From Cyanoderma ruficeps (taxonomy: Eukaryota > Chordata > Aves > Passeriformes > Timaliidae), in the NCBI GenBank assembly GCA_008694505.1, contig VZDJ01004378.1, positions 4,695,014 to 4,759,013 on the forward strand: a stretch of DNA of 64,000 nucleotides, written 5' to 3'. A model generated the notes under the pieces. It saw only the letters and a program-made list of their open reading frames with translations, searched no databases and was not told where the DNA came from. Shown here one piece after another: positions 13,245-26,000 of this stretch; within the stretch, counting starts at the first letter, position 1; every line of letters begins with the position of its first letter. The translations under genes and the position numbers were made by a program.

Positions 13245-13952
13245 TGTCTTGGTTTGGCAAGACAGGTATCTACCGGAGAAAGCTGGAGTTTCCCTCGGAA
13301 TGGAGAATGTAAATCCCCCTCCTTCCAAATTATTATAATTTTGCAATTAAAGGCTTTTCAGGCAAAGATTTGGGAATAGGGATAACAGTTCTTCACTAAA
13401 AATATTAAGAATACGAATGTAGTAGTACAAAAAACAAGCAAACAAAACAAACAAAAAAGTCTTAGAAATCCTGATAGAGCCAGAAATACAACCTAGCACC
13501 CTGTTGGTCAGGGTGTGGAAGCAGTCCAGAGTAAGCCCTCCTGGAGTGGCAGATGTGGTTCTGTTGGAGTAGAGATGGTCCTGTAGAAAGGATCCAGGAA
13601 TGGCAAGATGGGTCTGGTCTTCCTTCAGGAATCCAGTGGAAAACCAGAATGTCTGGTGTCCCTACCTCTCAGTTTTTCTCTGGGTAGGAATGGTTTGCTC
13701 CCAGCACTGGGTAGAGTGTCTCACAGTGGGATGATGTAATGTGTCATGTCATTGGGGAGCCTTATTGGCCCATTAGCAGTAGATCCCCCTGGAGGGTGGA
13801 AAGAGATAAGGAACCATCCCCCACCCGGTTTTAGCAGCTGGCCCATTATCAAAGGCAGCCTGGAATTACAAGAGATTGAAAAAACACCTCCCCAAACGGT
13901 TTCAACAGATGGAATAGAATAAACACTTTTTTTGGTTACATAACCCAAGACA
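13245..13952. mobile_element. Solo LTR-like element, about 708 bp
   Basis: The element begins TGTCTTGG and ends CCAAGACA, perfect 8-bp inverted ends of TG...CA type. The flanking 5-mers CTAGC and CAAGC differ by one base, a possible decayed target-site duplication. The interior has no coding frame; it looks like the long terminal repeat of an endogenous retrovirus left behind by recombination. An AATAAA lies at 13918-13923, but orientation is uncertain because both ends read TGTCTTGG. The family was not identified by search. Confidence 0.65.
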
Positions 13953-16900
13953 CAAGCAAACAAACACTTTGGGTCTGATTCAATTGTCTGGAATACCAAG
14001 ATGAATCTTGATATGTATATGGAAGAACACAATTCTTAAAAGAATTCTTATTTTTGTAAGGAATTTTACTTCATGGTTACATCTATCACAAAGGAGAAAA
14101 GAAAATATGTGTTCCTGAGTCTCTAATTTTTTCTCTGTTGACAAATCTTTTCCGTATGTGTAGTCCTGCCAGAACCTCAAAGAATTTGTATGGCTGTAGG
14201 AGCACTTCTTGTAGGGAGCAACCACTTGAGTCATAGCCTGTATTTCCAGAAGACACAAATGATGCATGATTATACAATAAAATTGAGTTATACTATTTAT
14301 TTTTTAAAGATATAATTCTTTTCCATGTGTGTCCTTCACTAATTTCAAATTAAATTAATTTTGTAAACATATTGGAAAAACTGTTGGTAGCCTAGCAGAA
14401 AGGTAAGCAATCATCTGGATAAGAAAATGCATCCTGTGTTGAAATAAAATAGCCTTGAATGATTTTGAATCTCACCTCTTTTGTCCATGGCATATAATTC
14501 AGGTTGGCACAACCACTGGTTTAAAACCAGAAATCACATAAGAATGGCTAATGCTGTCCTTGACATATCTAATTCACTGTGTAGTATTGAGTAAAAAAAC
14601 ACCTGCTCTTTACTGCTTGAACACAACACACTGAAATATCTTATCAACAGAGGCTAGATTAAACACAATGTTGTTTCGTTGGTTATCTTTTACCATGTAC
14701 TATGAAAAGCTAATTTTATTTTGCTTGGAGGATTTTTTGCTGTTCTTTGACAGGTATAAAATGCATCTCCTAATCATTGAGGAATGCAGTTTGTGCTAAA
14801 AAATAGTTCTAATCTAATTAAGTCTTGGAAATAAAAATAAAAGCTCAGGTTTTTTTTTTTTTTGTGCTAAGTAATTTCGAATACTTGTTTAACTGCAGTG
14901 AAGTGTATACTGTTCATATTAACAAATAGCAAACATATACAAAACCAAGTATAGCATTATTTGACCTTGCTAGAAAGTGCACAAACACTTAAGTCCTGGT
15001 CTGGGGGAACAATTTCCCCCTGAACTGCATGCAAACCATCTCAGGCTGCCACACATTTTAATATTACATAACCTGGGTATAGATTTGCATGTAATAGTAT
15101 AGAAATGTGGGCTTAATATTGAAGGAGACATTAGCTCACACCTTGTAGACTACCTCTGTTAAGAAAAATTGTCTCCATCTCTGTTTCCAGACCTCTGTGA
15201 TGATTTACAGCCTCCTTTTAAATTTTTTGTTTATCCTTGTGAGGTTGTTTTTCTTTAATATTATAACTGCAAATAGGTTAGCAGCAGCCAGGGAATACTG
15301 AGAACAGTTTTTGTCAGCATTTTTTTTTAATTATAAAAACATATACTTAATGTAATAATGTCTTTATATGTATTTTAGATTTGCTATAAATAATTGTATT
15401 TTAAGAATATGTATTTCTAAAAAAATTTAGAATTACACCTTGAAGATGAGATATAAAGACGCCTGATCCTGACTTCACTCTTTCACAGTTCCTTGCAAAG
15501 CAGACTTGATGTTTTTATCCCTTAGTTGGTTTATTTAGGTCATGTAATTCTTATCTAGATTCTTCCATTTGGGGATTATGCATTGAGATAGACTTAGAAA
15601 AAAACTGCACATGGATCTCAGTTAAAAGTCAAGATAGCTCATGGAGCAGGGTATTTTTTGTTTATTTAGGCAGAGCAGAGTAATTGCTTTTTTTTTCCAT
15701 ACACAGCAGTCCTGTCAGTGCAGTTCACAGTGAACGCTTATATTTTTGTGGCAGTACAACATTGTTGACCCCAATATTAGAGAGCTGTTGTAGTCTCTTT
15801 TTCCATTTCTGCTGCTTATTTTGCTACACTTGATGTCAATTGTGGAGTGTATTACTTTCTGTTTTATTAAGTATCCTTATTGATTTTGGGACCTCTTCCT
15901 AATCAGCTAAGGTCAGAATTCAAAATTATCTTGACCTTCTAAATTCTTGCCTCTCATCTTTGCTTGTTTTTGTGTGCCCGTTTTGTAAGCATAATCTACT
16001 CATGTTATCAAGTTGCTAAATGGAAGTACTATTATCCTGCAAATGAAATAGACTAATCTACATGTTTCATTATCATCCTTCAAAACATTAATTACAATTG
16101 TGTTTCAAACCCGTTTAACACCAAAGTTTGTGGCAACTGGCCACAGCTTTCTGCACAGTAAGTAGTGCAGAGGCTGTGCTTCTGCCCTAGGGATGTGTGT
16201 CCCATGGCACAAGTGTTGAGAAAAGCCCGATAAAGAATTAACCAAATTGAATTGCATTCAGCTTGGGACTGAAATCTGCACTCCATTCAGTGTACCTCAC
16301 TTTGGCAGTGAGGCAGGATTAAAAGAAACTGTTAATTTGTCAATTATCTCAATGCAGTCTCCCCTTGCACAATGATTCTAGGAGGAAAACTTGCTGGATG
16401 ACCACTCTGTCTAACACATGAATGCAGAAAGAACTCAGTCTTTGTGTGTTAGAAACTTCATATCATCTAACAAAATATGACGATGATTTGCTTGGAAGGA
16501 TTATAGGCTTGTAATTTTCCTAAATTAAGTTGTTAATACATTATAAGCTTCCTTCAGGAAAGACCTAGCAGGGTTCCCTCAAGAGACACAGGTTACTTTA
16601 AAAAGCAATCATTTCCTGGTCTACTTATTGAACCTAGTTTAGGTATGAACAAAAATATGTGAAGTAGCTTTATGGAGTTATTTATTAATTTTTCTGCAGT
16701 TGTGTTGAGTATGTCATAGCACACAAGTTAGTCAACAAGTGGAGCAGAGTGGGGGAAAGCCCTTTTGTTTTTCTCTTCCTTTTTTTTATTGTGAGCTACT
16801 GTTTTCTGTGCCCTATGGGGGAACATTTTAAACTGTCATGGGGGTTATTTGGGATGCACAAGGATGCAGAAAAAATGGAACCAGTAACCTCAGTTCCCAA

Positions 16901-19900
16901 CTGTCTTTCCATATATCCTCTCCCTAGTAGTTTGTATCCAGAATAAATAATCTTTTTCTTTATGGAAAGATGTACAGCTCCATGCAGGGAACTGGACAGT
17001 GACATGCTAGCATTCAAGAAGGATTTATAACCTCTAATTTCCTGTCTTCTCCTGTTTAGGTTTTTTTTTTTGATAACTTTTCATTTCAAGGCACTGCTGC
17101 ACAAGAGAGAAATTTTGGTTTCTTTCTGCTGTCCAAGTTGTAGACTTTGACTGAAAAACTTCCTAAGTTTTGTGCTAAGAAAACAGTCTGAAGAGAAAGA
17201 AAATCTATATTTAAGTCGCATAATGCTTCCCAAACCCAGCCGTTTTACTTTGCAACTTGAAGGTGTTGGTTGCTTCTGTTGCCTGCTGTGTGATGTTTCC
17301 CTTGGTCTTTGCATGTCTGTAGGGTTCTGCTGTACTCGTTGGGACATTGCCTGTCAGCCCTGCTATGAGCTGCACCTCCTGCCTCAGTCTCTAATAAGTG
17401 ATACAGGGGACCCTTTTTGTACTGCTTGACAGAGAATGATGTAATAATAAATGATTATTTGTATTACTTGACCCTCATAAGTCAGGAGGATATTAAGGTT
17501 TAAATTCTCCTGTCTCTGCTTGATGGAATCTTATACCAAAGAAAAGAAAAATAGTGTTTGGGTTATTTTGGCCCATTTCTAAAGCAATCAAAGGAATGTT
17601 GTTGGTACTGGTTTTATGCATCTGAGTTTGAGCAAGCTCAGTTGTGATCCTGTGTTCTTTGTTTGTTTTTAAATGATTGTAAAATGTAAACTACTAAAGA
17701 TTCCAATCCAATTTTGTTATCAGTTCTCTAATTTTAGTTATGAGGTCTAGTAATGGTCCATAAGTGTTTATAAGGGTTCGCAGCTTGTCCTGATTTTTTC
17801 CTCTTCTGTCTTGAAATACTTCAAAAAAGCAATCTAAGATAATAAGTATAGGAAAAGAACTTAATGTCCATAAATTATTCTCCTGCAGCTGGAAAGTGCT
17901 GTGCAACACTTGTCTGTACTGTAGCACTACTGTATTATTCAGTAAATTGAATCTCATGGTTTTTCAGTATACTGTAACTTAGAAAAAGAATCACTAATTT
18001 TTTTTAATTGCTTTCAACTTGAGGCATAGCGTACTCATTTTTCCCTTTTCTAAATCAAAACACATCCCACATTTAAAAAATAATTCATATTCTTATTTGT
18101 TGATTGCAACAAATAATGATCCCTGAGATGGGTGAGAGGGGATGTTGGGATAAAAGCAGTCAAGGTTAGATCATGCGATTGTTTCACTTAGATTCTTCTT
18201 TCTGGTTTTGTTCATATTCTTGTTTTCATGTTTTGAATTCATGATGTGGTTCTGTTCAGAGTAAAACAAAAAAAGGAAACTTCTTTTTTTCAGTGCAGGC
18301 TTAAAACACTTAAAACAAGCTTGTAGTTATTCAAAGTACAACCAGTGCTTATTGTAGCATTGAGACATTTCTGGGTGTCTGGAGAGAAAGAAGCCTAGAA
18401 TAATTCTGTTCCCAGACTTCGAAATAAAATGAGTTTATCTGCCCCAACAGATTCTTTTTTGCCTTTCTACAAGACAGATATATACTAGCCCTTCACTGAA
18501 AGAAGTTATTTTATGAGAATATAATACGTGTGGCTACAGCTAGATGGATATATTATGGTCTATAATATTCTGTGAGATTTTGTTTACAGTACAACATTAG
18601 CACTCAAAAACATTTGTCTGCTTTTAAATTTTGGTGATAAGTATTTTCAAATTCTGATAGAATAGAAATAAATATTTCTGTATTTGCAATTTCTTTCCCT
18701 GTTTATTTCTCTGCAGACATTTTCTTGTAACTTGAAGGGATAGGGCACAATGACTGAGTCTTTGGCAAAGATGATCTGAACACAAATCACTGAACTTGAA
18801 GATACTGAACTAAGTGAAGGCAAAAGGTTGTCTGCATAATACTAATTTTTTCTCCGTAATAAAAACTGTAAGAACTATGTGGGTGTTTTGGTGCTTGTCT
18901 CCAAATAATTTGTGTTTCTAATAACAGCAGTTTTTCTAATTATTTCTAAAGATAATGTTTTTGATGGTTTTCCAAATCATGGCATAGGAGCGCAGAGGGT
19001 TAGGGATGCTATAGCTTTTGTGATGGGGGTCTGGGACAGCTGCTTGGATTAGAGTGATAGCTGATCACATGTTTTCAAATGTGGCCTCAGTATAGATGAT
19101 TCAAGAAGATCCCTGAATCAGGGGAAAGTGGAACCAGATGTCCAGGCTCAGTGCAGTGTGGGCCCACCAGGACTGAGCATGGTGCAGAGCCACCCTGGAG
19201 CAGCCCTGGCTCTGCAGGGAGAGGGCAGAAGATCTGATTTGGCCCCTGGACTCTGTGTTGCTTCAGGAGGAGGAGGGAGGTGGGAGCTTTTGTTCAGAGC
19301 CTCCGGAGTTTGTGGCCCACTTTGGCTCTGTGTGGTGACATTCTCCTCTCAAGAAGCTTAGGGATGCTTAGGCACTGTTTGCTTAGAGTGATTTTCATTT
19401 TATTCTGAAATAGTTGGAGTACTAGGGTTGGTGCTTCGGTCCATTGACCATCATGTTATTCCCCTGGCTATGTCACCTATGTGCGACAAATGTGTTGTTA
19501 CCTTTGTAATGTAATGCAGAGATTAAAGTGTTGACCTTCTTTCAGTTCCATTGAATGCAGTTTGTGTCGTATTCTAGAGACCAAACTGTTTAAATCTTTT
19601 CTCTGTAAAGCATAGTTTGCTATGCTATGTTGCCAAATAGCAGCTTTCACCCAGAAGCAGGTAGGGTTTTGAAGGAGTGCAGGTGGAGTTGTTGACTTTT
19701 ACCACATAGCTTTAGGAAACTAAAGACTGCTTAGATAGAGCACTGGTGAGTACTTAGGTCACAAATTGAAGGACTGAAAGTTAAACTGAATTTCTAGAGG
19801 ATTAGATGAAATTAATGTTTTTTCAGAACACTTGTTTTGTGGAGAAATAGATGAAAGCAAGGCATCAGAAATCTGTCTTAAATCCTCTGTTAACTCTGAG

Positions 19901-20033
19901 TATTAAGAAATAGGTATTCAGAACAATCGTCATTAATTTTATTGACTAGAACATCTGTAGGGTTTTTTACTCATCACAGAATTGCTTTTTTGGCTGTAAT
20001 TATGATGAAGTGTTTTTTACTTTTTNCCCATAG

Positions 20034-20093
20034 GTGGCTGTTTTAATGCAATAGTGTCATTAGCTGGCTGAAGACTAAAGATGAGAATAGCAG
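20034..20093 (+). CDS. FAM3C: FAM3C exon 2, start codon
   Basis: The acceptor is a pyrimidine tract ending CCCATAG (20033) and the donor is G|GTAAGG. The ATG is at 20081-20083, with A at -3, a good initiation context. Coding bases 20081-20093 give four codons plus one base, reading M-R-I-A then the first base of glycine, like the mammalian start. The 5' leader part contains a tiny upstream frame at 20046-20054 (ATG CAA TAG). One unresolved base, N, lies at 20026 in the acceptor tract. Confidence 0.88.
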
Positions 20094-23000
20094 GTAAGGA
20101 CACTCAGTAAAATCACACTTTGGTCATTTATGAAACAACTGCTATGGTGCAACATTAACAGGTTGCTACAGTAAGGTTTTAAAGTAATAGAATCATAGAA
20201 TACCAGGTTAAAAGGGATCTCAAGAATCACCTGGTCCAACATTTCTTGTCAGAAGCGCAATCTAGACAAGATAGTTGTCATGTGAAAAGTGGAGATTTCC
20301 TCAAACCTTTGGTGTTTGATTAATCTGTCAGCACACCAGAAAAGCCAGGACCCTTGTGCTTGACTAGTCTGTGTCCTGTTAAAGGGACCCTTCAGTTAAC
20401 TTCCTTGTCCTGTTATGGGGACCCTTCAGCTTGCAGCTCTTCTCCCACATTCTTCTCCTTTTCATTTGGGTGGATCTTGAGTGACTCTAATAATACATTC
20501 TTTTGTTAGTCATTGGTGTAAAATTCTCTTGCTTCACTGTTATAGTCAATAAAATACAGAGCACCAGTTCAGTGAGGGGTGGTCGTATTTTGGAGGCAGA
20601 TAACTTTGGAATGATGGTGTGAGTTAATATTAAAATTAAGTTACAAAGAACCAAGTTCATCTCAGGAGAGTGATTTCACCACAGTTGCTGGTTCAGCAGC
20701 AAGATACCTGCTCCTGTCTCCCTTGGTTGACAAGAGCTGTGCAGGTTTATCAGCTACAAATCTGGTCCCAACAGAACCTGGCCAAGGTGTTTCCACTCTG
20801 CTCCACTCTCTGTTGCCCATTAGGATGTGCTTGAGGTTGCAGACTGTGTGTGTATGGAATCATTGTGGGATAGGTTTTGACATGCTCACAGCATTCCATC
20901 CGGGAAGTAGCAGCTGTATTTTACCCTATAATTTTCATACTGCTATAACTTCCTCTAATTTAAACTCTGACAGAACTCTGTCCAGCCAGATTTTAAAATG
21001 GCCAGTGTGGGGGAGTCCACCACTTCCTGGGAGATTATTCCTATATCTGATTGTTCTCATTGTGACAAATTTTCTGTGTCTTAACTGGAATCTTCCCCAC
21101 AATAACTTCTACCCACTACTTCTCTTGTTTTTTGTGTGACTCCTTGCAAAAAGAGAGCCTCCATCTTCTTTGTAGCCACCCTGGCTGGGTGGAAATACTG
21201 GAATATGGTACTAAGTTCTCCTGTAAGTCTTCTCTTGAGGCTGAACAAACCCAGCAGTCTCAACCTTTCCTCATCTGGCAGGCTTCCAAGTCCCTTGGTT
21301 ATCTTTGGACTGTCTCTAGATTGTCCATGTCCTTATCTTTTCTTTAATAGCAGGGTCCAACACTGAAGGGAGTGGAACAACTGTGGCCTGACAAGTGCTG
21401 TGCAGCGAGGAATAATGACTTTATCTCTACCAGTGATGCCCTTGTTGATGCAGCCCAGCATCCTGTTGGCTTCTTTGCTAGCACCCTCCATTTGTACTGA
21501 GCTTGTTGTCCACCAGAATCCCCTAGTCCTTTTCCACAGAACTGCTCCCCAGCTGGGTGGATTCCAGTCTGTTCTTTACTTCTGGGTTATGATTTCTGCG
21601 GTGGAAGACTTTATACTTGTCCTTGTTGAACTTCACTGTTAGTTTTAAGCCCATTCTTCCAGCCTACCCAGGTGTTCCTGCAGGTTGTCTCTCCCTTTAG
21701 ACGTGCCCTCTTCTTCTCAGTTTGGTACCCTCATCAAACTTGGTCAGGATATGCTTCACTCAACTGGCATAACAGGCGTTGGTGTTCTACTTTATTGATG
21801 TTTAGTGAATCTCATTTTGGAATTGGGATGGTCAAAGAGCAATCACCTTGTTAAAATGCTGTAGGTGATCTGCAGTGACTGCTCGAGGTGCCATGACTTG
21901 ACATATTTTGGCTGCTATTTCTGTAAGATGATGGAGTAAGGAAATGGCAAATAGTTGTCTTAAGCCATTTCTTCCCTGCCTCACTAAAATTGCTATATGT
22001 TGTTTTAAGTGTCTGAAACTTTTTGAATGGTTGCTGGGAGTTTGAAAACTATGAACTCTTTTCATAGAGCTAATTTACTGTAGTGCAGGCTTTAAGAAAC
22101 TAATTCTACTTGACAGAAGGTACAGTGGTCATAAAAATAAGATCTTTGCTAATATAATATTAAAAGAAAACATTATTTTAGACATTTTTGTTACAGTAGA
22201 ATAGCCTGTGTAGCAATGGAACAGTTTTGAGTTTTCGGTGCATTGCACTTTCATCAATAGTCAGTGTTATTTTGCAGAAGGAGAAACTGTTGCTTCTTCT
22301 AGAAGAAAATGACACATTTTCCAGCTTGTTAATGCATGCAGTTTTTGTCACTACTCCTAATTTTGCTTTATTAACCACAAACTGGGAACAATTTGCTAAA
22401 GTGAATCTGATAAAGACTGGAAAATGCTCCAATTTTTAGGTGCCTGATTCACCTGGGAAATTACTTTCCAAACATGTTTAGGTTTTTTTCCCCCTCCATA
22501 CTTTTTTTTTTTAATTTTTTGCTAAAAACCACAAAGTAAATATGGCAGTTCCTATAGAATGTCTCACCCATAGCAAACATGCTGGTTTTGGTTCAAATGC
22601 TTAAAGAACCTTCTAGGAGATTTCTTACTGACTCTTTGAAGGGACCACTTGCAGTTCAGTAGAAAAGGTCAGAATGTAGAGTAGAAGGGATGGTTAGACC
22701 TCAGATTGAGTTCTTGTTCGTCTCTCATACTGTGCACTAAAACATGATCTCCAAATGCCACTTGCTAGATTGCTAGATGACACATTCCAAAATCTGGTAC
22801 CATCTTGTGGTTTTAAGCAGTGTTGCTTGGAAAACCTTTGCCCCATTTCTTAACATATGTGCAGATCATCTGTTTCTCCAGTGCTCACACATGGTTCCCT
22901 TCCTTTCAAGTGCAGTGATCTTAGTAGTTCCAGCATAATATTTTAAAGTTAGGTTTGCACCTGTGTTTTCTTACATCATATATATGTGCTCACACACAAA

Positions 23001-26000
23001 AATGACCAAACTACAAGCAAAAAAACCTTGTATCTTTTTTCATCTTTCTTTTATTTTTCTGTTCTCTTATCTTTTTTTAGCCTTTTGGGAGGATTGATTA
23101 GCATCTCTCATCCTTCTGAAGGCTGAGTAATCTGTCTATTTTAAGTTTTTCTGAGCAGCCCATCACAGCAGCAGTCTGAGATCTGCAGGAATATAAGTTT
23201 GGTTTTTTTCTAAAGGATTTGGCTGGCAATCTGAGAAGAAGCAGCATGCTCTTAAGTTTGATTCTTCCAACCAGTGTGACATAGTGAAGAGAGATAGGAA
23301 GGCAGGATGTTAATCGGATGTCTTCTCACTTGACTTGTACTCCGTCAGTATTTTTTAGTCAATATTTTATAGTCAGTTAAGAGTGAAGTATTCTGTAAAA
23401 ATGTATTGCAAATTATGCTAAAAAATTATGAGGTTTGTGACAGTATCACATACATTCCCATTTCAGATGTAAACTACTGTGGCTGTGTGCTTACAGCTCT
23501 TCTCCCACAAAGTAATTGGTCACTCAGCACTGCAGGAACTTAGCCTTGTAAAACTTAGAGCTGCCTAGTTCAGTGTATTAAAAGGGGGATGGGAGAGGTA
23601 CTGCTTTTTCTTACTTATTTTAAAATAGCCTTGGAGTCACCAAACTTACTTTTTGAAGGTCATTAATATAAATTTCTTGAAAAGTAAGTGAGAATGCTTG
23701 TTTCTGGTTGGCTGGTGGTTTGGGGTTTTTTTGTGGGTTTTTGTTTTTTGGTTGTGTGTTTTTTAATATCATACCCAGAGCTGACTGACCCTAATACCCA
23801 AGCTGCAGTATATTAACAGATCCTTAATCAGTCAGTCTGAGCCATATATTAAAACAGAGGTCGCTCAATTTGAGGGCAGGGGGCAACACAGTATTTGTGA
23901 ACAGTGAGGAACCAGGCATTCATGGCTAAGAACAGGAAGTGGAATGGGGAAGGTGGGAATTTTGCCTTTGGATAACAGCTGGGTAGATCATCTTAGTTCA
24001 TTTGGTTAAGCTGGATTTTCATGGAAGTCTGGTTTTTCCTGGCTGCTGAGCTGAGTTGGTGTACTATGGTCTCAGGCAAGCATGGAGGTAGAAAAAGTTG
24101 AGACCAGAGTGCTTTTGGTATGATAACCTTGGTGCAGTTACAGCCTACATTATAATATCCATCCATAATATCCATGCTTTTTCTCAGATTCATTCTGCTT
24201 AGTAAGTCCACAAATGATCATCCAGTTTGATGATACACATTTTTCATGTTGCTAATTTTGGTAAACTAACATAACCATGTGCAGATAATTTTTTGAAACT
24301 TTTCTCTGTTTCTTAACAGGTGCTGCAAAGTTGGTAGTAGTCATAGCAATATTTTTATTGACGTTTTATGTCATATTTCAAGTGTTTGAAATAAAAATGG
24401 ACGCAAACTTGGGACATATATTTGGTAAGTGATGACTTTGTTTTCTCTGTACATTTACTAATATTTACTTGTGCCTTTATCAAGAATGTTGTATTCATTT
24501 TGCCTTAGGCTCTTCAACTTAAGAATTCTGTTTTTATCTTTAAGTGTGCTTGTTATTTTTTTATATATAATATGTGTATTAAATGGCTTTCTGGATGAAA
24601 TATTTAACCTACTCTTAATCAGTTTGATTGTTTTGTCTCTGTGACTCTCCATGGCTGGCTCTCCATGACTCTCCATCAGCCATAAATTAAAGCAGTGCTT
24701 CTGAATGGGATTCCTAATCACTTTCATTCTGTTAATGCATAAAAGTTGGTTTTTATTGGAGCATAACATTCAGGTGTGTTTGATACTTCATTTCAAACAG
24801 CCTGTTTTTATAGGGGTACAGAAAGATTTTACATTTATAGGATATGATATAGCAGATGACACTTCAATAGTAACAGCTTGTAAAACTTTCTTTTTTCATT
24901 TTAGCTAGATCAGCATTGGATGCAGCTGCACGCTGTGAGTATTCATAGGCATGTATTACTGCTGTGACTTGCTTTTACTAATAACAGAAAAACTGATGAA
25001 TTTTCATAGTTAAGAAAGTCTTAATTACACTTGAAATGCAATCAGAAACTAATTTTCCTCTTCTCCTGATTTTTCTAAATTTCTGGTAAAGTCTGTTTTG
25101 TAGTTTTTGGCTTGTGGCTTTTGATGACAGTGCCAGAGCAAGCAGCAGGGTGACAACAAGGAGTTGGAATAATGAGGTGCTTCAGGAACTTAGATTATTT
25201 TAAACTGCTATGTAACTACAGATGCGATACTGTTTGTGTTTGCTTCCTTCCTTGAGTTGCTTCAGAATATATTTGTCTATTAGCTTACCTGTGGTGTTGT
25301 CTAAAATCTTGATTTATTTCCTTTTGAAAGCTACAAAACCTCCAAGATACAAGTGTGGGATCTCTAAAGCTTGTCCTGAAAAGCATTTTGCATTCAAAAT
25401 GTCAAGTGGAGCAGCGAATGTAGTTGGACCTAAAATTTGTGTAGAGGATAATGTGTAAGTATTTTTACTGTTGTTTCTAAGTGTCTCTTTCCAATACTTA
25501 GATCACTTTGCACACAAGATCAGCAGTTTAAATTAGGGGTTTTTTTGCAAACAGTTTGACTCCATGAAAAGGTCACATTGCATTATAACCTTATGTCCGA
25601 TGAAGCATACTTAATGTTCTTCAGTAAATGCAGAAATGTATGTTATTTTAATACATGCAAGATAGCTTTCACTTTGTTTCAAGTTTACAGACTTAAGGGT
25701 TAGTTAGACTTTGTCAAGTCAGATGCACACTTGTCTCCAAGTAACTTGTCTTTGTGCTTCTAATAGTAATTCAGTGAATAATTGTATTTTTGTATAATTG
25801 TAACTATATTTTCTCAGTACTAATGTCAGAACATATTTTCTATTTTTCTTGTAATGTTGCCTTCAAAAGGGAAGAATAGTATTTTAATGATCAGTTGTTT
25901 TTAACTGTGCTGATGGTAGCTAAAGTTAATAAACTTTAAATAATTGTGAAATGAGGAAAACAACTGCTTGAGACACAGTTTGGTTTTAAGTCCTTTTTTA

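Larger units (their letters stand above)
5858..20033 (+). other. FAM3C: FAM3C intron 1
   Basis: A 14.2-kb intron. It holds the downstream part of the CpG island, CR1 pieces near 7.38-7.68 kb and 11.57-11.97 kb, an LTR-like element at 13245-13952, a 16-bp tandem duplication near 10.73 kb and a moderately GC-rich patch at 19.1-19.36 kb. No coding exon or RNA gene was recognised in the rest. Confidence 0.6.
20094..24319 (+). other. FAM3C: FAM3C intron 2
   Basis: A 4.2-kb intron. Its first 1.7 kb is mostly repeat: a CR1 in reverse, split by a 0.7-kb insert. The rest is AT-rich with a T/G low-complexity run near 23.70-23.77 kb. No exon or RNA gene was recognised. Confidence 0.6.

Noticed and set aside
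19128..19361. GC-richer patch with a 77-codon frame in FAM3C intron 1
   Set aside because: Composition differs from its surroundings, but no motif or splice pair supports an exon.
20723..21854. Series of 60-138 codon open frames
   Set aside because: They lie over a reverse CR1 3' region and the insert within it, with no reverse-transcriptase motif.
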